A stretch of DNA of 64,000 bases from Pegea sp. RAD2-039 (taxonomy: Eukaryota; Chordata; Thaliacea; Salpida; Salpidae), in assembly GCA_034620365.1 (NCBI GenBank), contig JAQGEQ010000255.1, positions 806,001 through 870,000 on the forward strand, in the 5' to 3' direction. The notes beneath the pieces were generated by a model that did no database searches, was not told where the DNA came from, and worked only from the letters and a program-made list of their open reading frames with translations. The position numbers were made by a program, and so were the translations under genes. Shown here in pieces: positions 1-10,275 of this stretch. Numbering within the stretch: position 1 is the stretch's first letter; every line of letters starts with the position of its first letter.

Positions 1-454
1 TAATTCTTTATAATTTTTGTTAAAATTTGTACTTGTAAAGAAATTTTTAATAATAAAGTTTATTAAATTAAGGAAAAAAATAATATTGCATTCTTTATTG
101 TAATGATTTAATTCAATTTTTTTTGTTTATGTTTTTAGTAGACAATTAAATTTTTGTTTATATGATATTTTACAAAAATATATATTTTAAATTTATGAAC
201 TTAATGTGTTGTACACAAGTATTTTTGTTTATTCTAAACTTTCAATAAGTTATTATTATAAAACTAAAAAATTAAGATAATTTATGATTTTTATACTGCA
301 ATTAAAGCATTTCATTTCGCTTAAGTATAAAAGATCATTTCACTCCTTAGTTATATGATTTTAGTGTGATGTGTTCATCAGCTTATTTTACTTTTTATAG
401 AAATTATTTATTTAAATTTTGATTCAAAACCAAAGTGACACTTCCATAAAACAG
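1..454. other. Non-coding, A+T-rich upstream DNA
   Basis: No frame in this stretch looks coding. It ends in ACAG directly before the first ATG of the protease gene, which could be a splice acceptor, although the pyrimidine tract is poor. Confidence 0.5.
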
Positions 455-1494
455 ATGGCTGACAGTAATCAAACAATTTTGGAAGAATTAGAAAGATTAA
501 AAAACCCATCAAGCTGGCTTAATGATGTAATAATAAACTCTTACATTAAATTAGTTTTAAAGGATAGATCAAATTGGATTGCTGTGGACTCTTTTTTGAT
601 TGAACATGTAAGACAAATGAAGAAAAAAAATTCTACAAGAAAACGATCTTTTTTACCCTCCGGATGGGTGGAAACTGGTAATATGTTGATTCCAATTTTT
701 AGTGGAAATCACTGGTCACTAATACATGTCCAACTGCCCCAGGGAAAACTGAGGTATTATAACTCACTATCCCCTTCATTTAAAGATACTGAAGCAGTTG
801 ATGTAAGTTTTGGTTTAATGTTTTTTTTCAATTATATATTTGATTATTTAGAAACTTTTAGTTACCTGATAAACTAATTTGATAAATGTCCTAATTATTA
901 TAGCATCAAAGACACAGTTTGTTGTAGTAAGATTTAGATAAAAAATGACTTTCAGACTGATCCCAGCATACATTGAAAAGCTCAGACACAACTTGACAAC
1001 TGAAAGCTTCATTAAAAAGAATATAATTAGTTTGAAATTAAACTTACAACTAAGAAAAACTAAATTATATTCTTGAACAGTTAATTGCTGAATATTTAGC
1101 TGAGGAGTATCGTTTGGCTTGTGGAAAAGAAATAGTCTGGGAACGTATCACAGAAATGGTTAATATTTAAGTGATTTATTTAAATACAAAACTTCAATTG
1201 TAAGAAGTTCAGAGTTTAAAATTTTATTAATATATTCTACAGTTAAATAAATAATAGATTTAGCAGATCTTTTAGTCTTGAAGAACTTTAAATAATTTAT
1301 AAATTATTAAGCAAACCATTTGATTTATTATGTTTCAGGAACCATTACAAACTAACTCATATGATTGTGGAGTATTCGTCTGCATCTTTGCAAGAATCGT
1401 TGCTGAAGATTTATCTAAACGAATAACACCATCAGATGTTCAAAGTTACCGCAAAGTGATCCAAATTGAGCTAACTCAACAAAGCCTTGCTTAA
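455..1494 (+). CDS. Ulp1/SENP-like (peptidase C48) cysteine protease, three exons
   Basis: Exons 455-802, 1081-1158 and 1339-1494 are joined by phase-0 GT-AG introns and encode 193 residues. C48 proteases cleave SUMO, NEDD8 or similar modifiers from target proteins. Visible signatures are WLNDVIINSY (residues 21-30), NHWSLI with catalytic-type His86, and QTNSYDCG with the oxyanion Gln146 and nucleophile Cys152. The length is close to that of the compact family members such as SENP8. The N-terminal match to SENP1-type LNDVIINFY is also good, so the exact substrate class is open. The residue after the His strand that is normally the catalytic Asp (YxDS) is Asn103 in YYNSLS. An upstream in-frame TTG at 419 opens the frame earlier, but ATG at 455 is the first in-frame ATG. 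AATAAA lies 117 bp past the stop. The family call is firm; activity is uncertain. Confidence 0.88.
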
Positions 1495-1610
1495 AACAGC
1501 CAAGAAGATCTATAAGACTACTAGAAGTTTATCAGCACATTCTACTCCTTTAAGTTATATATTTTCAAACCGTTGCTCTTTAAGTTAAATTTCTATTTGC
1601 TATTTTGTTC

Positions 1611-1616
1611 AATAAA
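1611..1616 (+). terminator. Polyadenylation signal of the protease gene
   Basis: AATAAA occurs 117 bp downstream of the TAA stop of the C48 protease gene, on the same strand. Confidence 0.6.
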
Positions 1617-2904
1617 AACCTCATTTTTTCAAATGTTCAATGAATGGTCTTTAAGGTGATTGATTGAGTTTAAACAAACAAAAAGTTAAAGCTGCGTTTG
1701 TGAGCATAAATCACATTCTAAATGGTTGGAAGCTAAGGACTTTATAGTGTATATATCTTATTTCTAATAGAATTTAGTTTAATTCATCTATAACTACCGC
1801 TAATAGTGATATGACCAAGCTTTCGTTTAGTAGAGCTTATTGATAGCTACCAACATTCCTGTACCAAAGACTTTACAAAAATCAAACATAATTATCTTTC
1901 TACAACTATTTCTTCCTATTATTGACCAAATTTTTGTTTAGTTAAAATATTCAATTAAGTAAAAACTCGTTATTACATTAAAATGCTTTTAAATAAGAAA
2001 AATCTCTTACAAAATATCAACAATTCAAAATTCTACTAGTCGATAGAAAAATTAAGTGTATTATATATAAAAATGTAAAAAATATGCAACACAATTATGC
2101 AAAGTTGAACAGCCTGTTCAGACATGTGTAAGAAAATTGAAAGAACGATGTCGTTGAAAATCGATCTCTGAAATTTAAAACTCATATCGTCAAAGACTCA
2201 TGTTTAAACTTACAAAAACATAATCTAAATGGGATAAAGTAATTAGCAACAAATTTACTGAACACAGATAGTCATAACCAGGTAAATAGTTATCTCAGAA
2301 GCTTTATTCCAGATCGGCGTTGAGACGCGTCAAATGCTGGGAGTTTCTCAAAAAAGAAAACTGCAAAAAATATAACGAGTTAAGATGTCACATTAAAATA
2401 TGATACTAAAAATAACTTTTTGGATTTTCACGAGTTACAATTAGAAATCTGTCAGGTACTTCACACCCTAAAGTGGTTAATGAGGTTTTATCGACTGCAG
2501 ACTAGTATTTGATGTTCAGAAATGTGCCTTAAAGTCGGTTAGGGTCTAGAAAATCATTTGATTGTTATATTAACAAGAAAATCTGCTCATAAATTATAGT
2601 ACTATTAGAGGCAACAATGACAGTATTTATTAGAGTTAAAGATTCAGTTTAATCATGTACTTTTCTAGAAAATGACAACTTTAACGAAACTACAAGGCTT
2701 ATATGATCTAAACCTGTTTACAAAGCCTATAAATTCTATCATAAAAAACTTTGCAAATCAAAATCAGTACCTCTATTGATATGTTTGCTGTAATTATCTT
2801 ACTTGTAATAAATACATAACCGTTTCTACTTTGGGGAAATTCCCACGAATGAAAACTGCAAAAAAAAATAATTTAAGATGTCACATTTAAATATGATACT
2901 AAAG
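1617..2904. other. Non-coding stretch with a short direct repeat
   Basis: No coding frame was recognised. A segment of about 65 bp at about 2358-2422 (CTGCAAAAAA... GATGTCAC... ATGATACTAA... ACTTTTTG) recurs at about 2850-2913, just at the entry to the larger duplicated block. Confidence 0.5.
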
Positions 2905-3932
2905 ATAACTTTTTGACATTACAATGTTTATAAGTAAGTTATCAGTGGAAGCATTTAATATCTGACTATGTCTATATCAGTTTTTAAAAGGTTAAATTGT
3001 AAATCATTGCATCATTATTTCCATTGAGACAGTTTCCATCAAATTTGTTGGTCATTTTACGAAGAAGATGTTCTATGTTGGATAAAATCACAGAAGAAAA
3101 AGAACAAATTTTCTAAAGGAAACAAAATCACAGACATTTATTCGATTAATTATTCAACAATTTTATAAGTCTCAGGCAGATATTTATGGATATCGATATC
3201 TCTATTTATGATTAACCCTTGATAATTTCTCTCTTTGGGCTATGTTGAAATCTATGTTTATACATTGATGTCTTTATACATAAACCAGCGCCAAAGTTAA
3301 TGACGTCATACTGATTCTAATTGCCTCTAAAACTCATTAGGCAAAAATCAAAAAATGGAAATAAATAAATTGGAACTATAACTTTCTGTCCACAAAAATT
3401 CCAGAAATCATAATTCTAATTTTTTTGACCATTTTTGTCACTTTAAAAACTTACCATTATTGATAGAGTTTCTTGGCTTTATTTCGTTTATATTTGATGA
3501 CGTCATTTGGTGAAGAAAGGCTGTAATGAAATTGATGAAATAGATTGATAAAGAAATTTTTAAATTACTTTAATTTCATTAGTTAAAGGTTATATGGCCT
3601 TAAATATTATTTTAGTTTAATCTAAAAATCTATCTATTTTTAAATGTTGAGAAAGTTTTTATCTCAAACCAATAGATGATATCACGTCATTATCAATTTA
3701 TCAAAAAGTTATATTTTTAATAAACTTATCTGCAGCCTTAGCCAAAAATAACATACTTATTCCAGTGGAACAGTTTTGATAATTTTAGTGCTGATTTAAG
3801 AGACTGCTTGAGTCAACCAAATTAATTATTTAAACCAATGAAAGTTTAAACCAAATTGCAATTAGAAATAACTTTTTAGTGTTTTGAAAATATTTACAAT
3901 TTAAATATCTTACCTAAATTCGACTTTGAAAC
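2905..3932 (+). repeat. Duplicated ~1 kb block, copy A
   Basis: This block matches 5083-6275 in order and orientation. Shared landmarks include TAAGTAAGTTATCAGT, CTGACTATGTCTATATCAG, TAATGACGTCATA, CTCTAAAACTCATTAGG and GATATCACGTCATTATCAA, ending near TTCGACTTTGAAAC. Copies differ by many substitutions and small indels, so the duplication is not recent. No terminal inverted repeats or coding frame were identified. It carries two palindromic TGACGTCA sites (3301-3308 and 3498-3505). A truncated SINE follows directly. Confidence 0.75.
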
Positions 3933-3949
3933 TCCGAGATATAATTTTA

Positions 3950-4290
3950 TGGAACTCTACCGGCGCAGGTTCGAATCCTGCTGACGACGTTTTTCAAACT
4001 AACGTTTTAATTCTATTGAAGATGTGATATACTTTTTTGCGATAGAATATACTCGATCCATCGTTGTGGTGAAGTATTTGTCATACTTGTCTAATTAGCA
4101 GGAGATTCAGTGCTCGATTCTAGGTCGGTAGATACCTGGCAGAAGGGACCCGTTAGTTTGGTAAAAAAAAACACTTTGAGAGATGCAAAATTTAAAGTAA
4201 TAGAAGTTTGAAATTAAAGCACGCAGTTCGTCACTATACCCAATGTCGCTGTGGTAGATCTTAAGACGCCAGATAGGCGCGGCTGCATCC
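3950..4290 (+). mobile_element. tRNA-derived SINE, 5'-truncated copy
   Basis: The element starts inside the T-arm of a tRNA-like head: GCAGG/TTCGAAT/CCTGC forms a perfect 5-bp T-stem (B box 3968-3978). The head ends in GACGACG followed by a T run. A second, weaker tRNA-like segment follows (about 4058-4130, B-box-like GCTCGATTC). The body then shares CACTATACCCAAT and GACGCCAGATA.GCGC.GCTGCATC with the copy at 9.85-10.28 kb. SINEs use internal Pol III promoters and borrowed LINE machinery; no LINE partner was seen here. Confidence 0.75.
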
Positions 4291-5082
4291 GTTTGTCTGC
4301 TCGGCTACATAAACTGGCTGGCTTGGAGAGTATAAATTTCCTGTATGGTCAATTACTGGATCTCTAAACATTCTACCCATCACATATCTGCATAGCACAA
4401 TTATACCCCGGGCAAAATAGCACATAACACTAAATTCCAAAAAAAATCGTTAGTGTTCCAAAATAGTAAAATTCAATCATACAAAATTGAAAATCTTTTT
4501 ATAAGTTTTGTACTGATCAATCTGTAAGATTTGAAAAAAAATTCTACACCTAATAAGATTTACACGTATTTTTGTATTTGTTTCTATGATTTATTTCTGT
4601 TTATTAGTTTTCAGAATTTTCAAAGAATCAGTTAATAAATGAAACTCTTATAAAACTGATGATTCTCTATAAGTGGTGCGACGGTCACGTGAAAATAGTA
4701 AGATGATGTTGGAGTTGATAAAAATGACAAAGTTATAAATATTGTTATAGGAATTTTTATCACTAACAACTGAACAAAAAATTGAATCTTTCTTTTTATA
4801 AAACCTATAAAGTAAATTCTCACAACATATAATTATGCAATTCTAGATTTCCTGCCATAATTTAATAAATAAACACATTTAGTTAAAAATAAAGAAATAA
4901 AAAAGTTCATTATAAAAGATTGTAGTTAAAATCGTTTAATTTAATACTTGTCAAACAAACATCCCTAATAAAAATTTTATGCTGATTATAATTAAGTAAC
5001 TTACCATTTACAAAATAAATCCCTAATTTTTTTAAATTGAATGTTTTTCATAAAAAAACACTGTTTAAATTTGATACTTGAA
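4291..5082. other. Non-coding spacer
   Basis: Nothing convincing is present. A 63-codon minus-strand frame at 4632-4823 is short and of random-looking composition, as expected by chance in DNA this A+T-rich. Confidence 0.4.
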
Positions 5083-6275
5083 AACATTGACAATACAATG
5101 TTAGTAAGTAAGTTATCAGTAGAATTATTTAACATCTGACTATGTCTATATCAGTTTTAAAAGGTGAAATGGCAAGTTATTCCATCATTGTTTCCATTGA
5201 GATAGTTCCCATCACATTTTGTGATTATTTTAATTAAAACATTTTGTTTGTTGAATCAAATCACCAAAAAGAATAGAACAGACTTTCAACAATAATATTA
5301 TAAATCACAGAAAAATATTTATGGATGTAGATATCTTTGTTTGTGATTGGTCTTTGATAACTCCTTTCTTTGGGCTATCTACAAATCTATATTTAAACAT
5401 TGATGAGTTTTTATATTAAACAAGCGCGGAAGTTAATGACGTCATATTGATTCTAATTGCCTCTAAAACTCATTAGGGAAAAATCAGAGAAATGATATCA
5501 AATAAACTTTGACTCTAACATTTTGACAAGAAAAATACCAGAAATGATAACTTTAACCATAAATTTTTAACCATTTTTGTCACTTTAAAAACTAACCATT
5601 AATCATAAGGTTTGTTGACTTTAGTTGGTTCATACTTGATGACGTCATTCAGTGACGAAAAGCTGCAATGAGCTTGACTGAGAATGATATATGAAGAATT
5701 TTTTTGATTTACTTTAATTTCATTATTTAAGGTTTTATGGCCTTAAAGTTAAACCTAATTTAGTTCAAGAAATTCATTATAATTTTTAGACTTAAGAAAG
5801 CTTCTATCTTAAAATAATAGATGATATCACGTCATTATCAATTTATCAAAAAGTTATCTTTTTAATAAACTTATGTGTAGCCTTAGCCAAAAATAACATG
5901 CTTATTCCAGTGGTACAGATTTCATAAATCTAATTTAAGAGTCTACCAAACTGATTATTTCAAACCCATAAAAATTTAAACCAAATTGTTATTAGAAAAA
6001 ACTTCTTAGTATTGTAAAAATATTTACATAGTCTTAAAAATACAATATTTTATGTAATTTAACAAAATTGTTCAATCCCTAAAAGAATGTATAGGATAAG
6101 AAAAATTGTAAAATTAAAATTGCCTTTATAACTAGTAAGTATAAGCTTTTCAAAATTGTGAAAAAGTTTTTTAAATTTGAAAACCGAATCGGAGTAACCC
6201 AATACTTTCACTGTAGCATTTTTTATAAGGAAAGAACTTGTTACACTAAAAAACTATAAGTTCGACTTTGAAACA
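5083..6275 (+). repeat. Duplicated ~1 kb block, copy B
   Basis: This is the partner of 2905-3932. It keeps both CRE palindromes (5437-5444 and 5640-5647) at the same relative positions. It is longer by about 200 bp near its 3' end, between the ATATTTACA and TTCGACTTTGAAAC landmarks, so one copy has an insertion or the other a deletion. Confidence 0.75.
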
Positions 6276-7835
6276 AAAATAATCAGTAATATTGATTATA
6301 ATTTATGAATAGCTTGGAAAAGCTTATTAAGATGATTTTTTATAATAATCTTATCAGGAACTGAATTCAGCAATAAAAATTATTTTTAATTTTTTGTTTG
6401 TTTCATCAAGAGTTTTTATATTTGACTTTTAAACGATTTTTTTAGATTGTTGAGGGCTGGTAGTGATGACGATGAAGATAGATCTGAGATAAGAGAAGTA
6501 ACTTTGTCATGTTCTGTAATAAACTTCGTAATACAATTTTATTCTTGCTGATTATCAAGAATAATAATGAAAACCAATCTATCAGCCAATAGATCAAGTC
6601 AAGTAGGGACCATCGAATTTTATGTCTCTTGTTTAATGTTTGCATATTGAAATAAAAATTTCAAAAAATGTGAACGATTATTAATCTAATGGACTTTCAT
6701 AAAAAACTGCCATTTTGAGTAATGCATAAAGAGCTATTCAACAAAACAGTTGCTAGTTAATTGCTGTAGTAATCATCAGTTAGTCTGCTGACCAGTAAAT
6801 GACGTAAGGCTAATGACGTATTAACCTTTGAAGGGTGTAACTTCAAGTGCGTTAGACGTTTGTGATTACTCATGTAGAACAAAGTTTAAATGTTTAAATT
6901 TTAAAATACTTTCATCTCTACCAGCTCAAGTAATATCTAAGAAGATCACCAATTATGTTCAAATACTTATGATTTAACAACTTATAAGAAGTTTAACAAT
7001 ACTCGATACGTTTGTGACGTCATTACTACTGTATTTCTACACCATCAACACTGTTTGTTTGACTCTTGGTATGGAAAGCTGCCGACTTTATGTCGTGCCC
7101 TTTAACAAATAGATAAATTCTTGACACTTTCATCTTCTTTAAAACCTTTTGAATTAGGTTTAGTTTGAATGTTGAGATTTTTAAAATAAACCCCTGATAA
7201 CAACTTACGAATATTTCCAATGAATTAAATTTTAAGGGTGTTTTCAATCTAATCATAAGTCAACAATTTTTAATCGTTTATTATCATCTATTATCTAAAA
7301 CTGTCGATTAATATCTTGGACTATCTGAAAATTATAGTTTTGCAATTTATTTTGATTTTCATGTCACACCCAAAATTTTCATATTGATATAATTTTCAAA
7401 TGCATTCTGTACAAGCTATTGAACTTTCTTGGCATTGTGGTACTCTTACACAGCTATGTATACTAAAAACTAATTCCTTATGTTTCTATACAATTACCAA
7501 GTGTTTGAATAAGGCCATTATTACTTACAAGTTCTTCCAAATAAGATTTAATAACTAATGTATACTTAACTGTATAATTCAATGAAATGATTCTACTTAT
7601 TTCTGGTAAGTTAAAAACCTTATATTTTGAGCTTTTGCAATCAAACAATGGACTAGGGATATATGTTAAAATGTTTCACGAGTTTTTTTCCTTCACTTTA
7701 AACCTTTTTTGACTATACCTATTTTTCAAACTAATTGAAAAGTGAGTGAACATTAGGTTCTTGTTTATTATGATTCGTTTTTTTTTTATGCTGATTAAAA
7801 AATTGAATAAGTAAAACCAAGTATTTTTAAACAAT
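6276..7835. other. Intergenic stretch
   Basis: Only short chance-length frames occur here (6442-6645 and 7026-7256, both minus). The second begins at a true ATG and has a mixed composition, but its 76 codons are not beyond chance. A TGACGTCA palindrome lies at 7015-7022. No repeat or RNA gene was recognised. Confidence 0.4.
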
Positions 7836-7841
7836 TTTATT
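7836..7841 (-). terminator. Polyadenylation signal of the minus-strand 175-residue gene
   Basis: AATAAA on the minus strand lies about 20 bp beyond the stop codon at 7862, which supports transcription of that gene in this direction. Confidence 0.6.
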
Positions 7842-7861
7842 CATGATTAACCACATCAAAG

Positions 7862-8389
7862 TTAAAATTCAAAGAGGTTACGCTCTCTAATAAAATTGAG
7901 TTTTTTCTTTACATCATTCTTGTGGAGATTAAGCCAGTTGAGTTTGGCATCCACCTCTAACGCAGTCATCTTCATTTTTCCGACCAAGGCTTTTTTAACT
8001 TCTTTGTAATGCTTGAACATCTCAGTCACTTCTTTAGGTAAAAGAGAAATGACTTGTTGACAGCTACAATAAAATAATCTTAGTATTTGGTTGCAGGTCA
8101 CGTACGTGCTTGGGTGATAATCAGTTGAACTCTCAAGTTGACAAGCTTCTGCAGATCTACGTAGATCTGCAAAAGACTCTTCTAACACCGATCGAGGTGG
8201 AATAGCCAAATTGGGAACTCTTGCTGTATCGATCTCATCCAAAAAGTGAAAAATTTCAGTTATGACGAATTCTATCCAGAATTTTCTCATAAAGAAAATT
8301 CTCTTCATTTTGTTTTCGATGTCAACTTTAAGTAGACAAAAGAAAATGTAGATGGGCATTTTCGGCAAAGATTTTTTTCTATTATTCAT
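7862..8389 (-). CDS. Unrecognised 175-residue protein, single exon or last exon
   Basis: The ATG is at 8389 and the stop at 7862. A clean acceptor (TTTGTTTTTCAG) lies 16 nt upstream, with the exon starting at 8405. So the message is either spliced from an upstream 5' UTR exon or receives a trans-spliced leader. A frame this long is very unlikely by chance at this base composition, and AATAAA follows the stop. The protein starts basic (MNNRKKS), has a hydrophobic/aromatic stretch near residues 12-45, and a more polar middle including PNLAIPPRS. A probably helical C-terminal half contains CSCQQ and several Lys-rich segments. I do not recognise a family and see no clear signal peptide. The coding sequence contains a perfect 20-bp palindrome (8151-8170) encoding the DLRRSA region. 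Confidence 0.7.
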   Translation of the reverse strand: MNNRKKSLPKMPIYIFFCLLKVDIENKMKRIFFMRKFWIEFVITEIFHFLDEIDTARVPNLAIPPRSVLEESFADLRRSAEACQLESSTDYHPSTYVTCNQILRLFYCSCQQVISLLPKEVTEMFKHYKEVKKALVGKMKMTALEVDAKLNWLNLHKNDVKKKLNFIRERNLFEF

Positions 8390-8405
8390 CGTAAGCGTTG
8401 ACAAC

Positions 8406-9849
8406 CTGAAAAACAAATAAAAATTTATTTGAATTATTTTGAATTCATAAATAGTTCAATCAGAATTATTATAGAAAAGTTATATTTTTGAAACAAAAAG
8501 TAAAACAAACTCCTAAAAGCAAATTTTGAAGGTAACAGATGACATAAAAGAGAATTTTAAAGCAATGGCCACTCCTTTCAAATTAAACTGATCAATTGGC
8601 TTTGAGAGAGAAAAAAACTCTTTTTTTGTTTGCAGCTTTTTGTTGAGTCACAAAATTTTCTCTCGGAATCTATTCAACTGATTCTCATTAATAAAACTTG
8701 TTTTTAAACTTACAAACGAAATAATGACCTTATTTAAATTTAAAAGAACTTTAGTTAAATTGTTTTCTAGTGCCTCTAGAAATAAACCTAAGAACTTAAT
8801 AGATTACTGAAAATGACTTTTTGCGTCAAAAAATAATTGTAAATTTTAATTTATGAAATTTTTGAGAAACATTTTTTAAACAATACTTTGGCTTGTTGCT
8901 AGAATGATAATGTTTAGAAACTAAACTATCTTAGTAATTTTTCTTATGTTACTAATAATATAAAAAGAATTAATTTGTTATTTTAACTAATTCTTTATGA
9001 AGAATCTATCACCAAACTTAAACCAATGATAAAACAGCAAAAACCTATATAACAAAAAACAAACAATTCTCACTAGACTCAACTTTTCTTGTTAGACATA
9101 TTATTTTAGAAGTTGACGTCATTAGCTGTTTCAACGGTATTGTTTCAAGTTTAGTTTCTTTCTCTTTACTGAATTTAAATTTAATTTAGCTGAATAACTT
9201 AATATAACTTCTGAATATATTTTAAAATTTTAAAGAATTTAGTTGAAAAATAAAAGCAATTTCGTTTAAGAAGTTATATTTCATTAAATATATATAGAAA
9301 TATATTTTTCTTAAAAACAGCACTTTACTAGTCTACGCTGATAATACCAGTCAGCAAAAGTTACAAGATGAGAATAATAATCAATCTTTAAAAAAATACA
9401 ATTTAAAAAAAAACTAAAACGGTATTACTAATATGATTTATGTAAGAGTTTAACCAGAAATAAATCTAATAATTTATGAAAGTAAAAAGATGTTTTGTTA
9501 GTTTATAAGTAGCTAAACTTTTACTAGCTGATGGTTTTAGGTGATAATGGTTCTTAAAATTAATTTTATTTAAAAGTGACTCACATTTTTATTTAGTTTT
9601 AATAATATATAAATGGCTTTGGTTTTCTGCCCAAGAGTTTCATATAAATAGGCTTATAAATTTATGAATTATTTCAAATCAATCCATACTATCCGTTTAT
9701 ATAAAATATTCATACATTTATAAAAAGCACAAAATCCAGGTAAAATGGTCAATTTTGTCTATATCTTGACAGTTTTTCCATATTTTTTTTTATTCAGCTC
9801 ATAATTTTGATTTAACTTCTTATTATTAAATTGTAGTGTTTTAACATCG
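8406..9849. other. Non-coding stretch upstream of the minus-strand gene
   Basis: No coding exon was found. A minus-strand GTAAGT donor near 8709 could end a 5' UTR exon of the 175-residue gene. One TGACGTCA palindrome lies at 9114-9121. Confidence 0.4.
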
Positions 9850-10275
9850 AAATGTCGTCGCTATGGCCGAGCAATTATGGCGATAAGCTGTGAGTTAGTT
9901 GAAATCTGCCGGCGCAGGTTCGAATCCAGCAGACGACGTTTTTAAATGTAGCGTTTTAGTTCTTTTAAGGTAGCTGTATACTTTTTTGCAACAACACTTT
10001 TAGTTTATCTTTGTGACGAAGTGGTTACCATACCTGCCTACCTAGCGATAGTTTTCGGGTTCGATCCTAAGTGTAAAGATATCAATGAAAACTTAAAATT
10101 CATATAAAATGCCTGACAGAAGAGACCCTCTCTGGTAAAATGACAATATTTTAGGAGATGCAAAACTTTGAGATGGAAAGTTAAAAGCCTGAGTTGAAAC
10201 ACGCAGCTTGCACTATACCCAATTTCGATGTTTCAGATTCTGTGACGCCAGATATGCGCAGCTGCATCAACTGAA
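9850..10275 (+). mobile_element. tRNA-derived SINE with two tRNA-like heads, near full-length
   Basis: The first head (9854-9938) folds as a class II (Ser/Leu-type) tRNA. GTCGTC pairs with GACGAC for six of seven acceptor pairs, an A-box-like TGGCCGAG follows, then a long variable region and the B box GGTTCGAATCC (9917-9927). One T-stem pair is broken. A T run follows it. The second head (about 10008-10075) has GACGAAGTGGTTA and the B box GGTTCGATCC (10058-10067). The body and tail (10105-10270) match the copy at 4.1-4.29 kb, including CACTATACCCAAT and the GACGCCAGATA end. The shared body argues for a mobile family rather than a functional tRNA gene. Confidence 0.78.

Noticed and set aside
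4632-7256. Minus-strand ORFs at 4632-4823, 6442-6645 and 7026-7256
   Set aside because: They are of chance length (63-76 codons), with no splice, poly(A) or conservation support.
9854-9938. Functional tRNA-Ser or tRNA-Leu gene
   Set aside because: The acceptor and T stems each have a mismatch, the anticodon stem is imperfect, and a truncated copy with the same downstream body exists at 3950-4290, so it is the head of a SINE.
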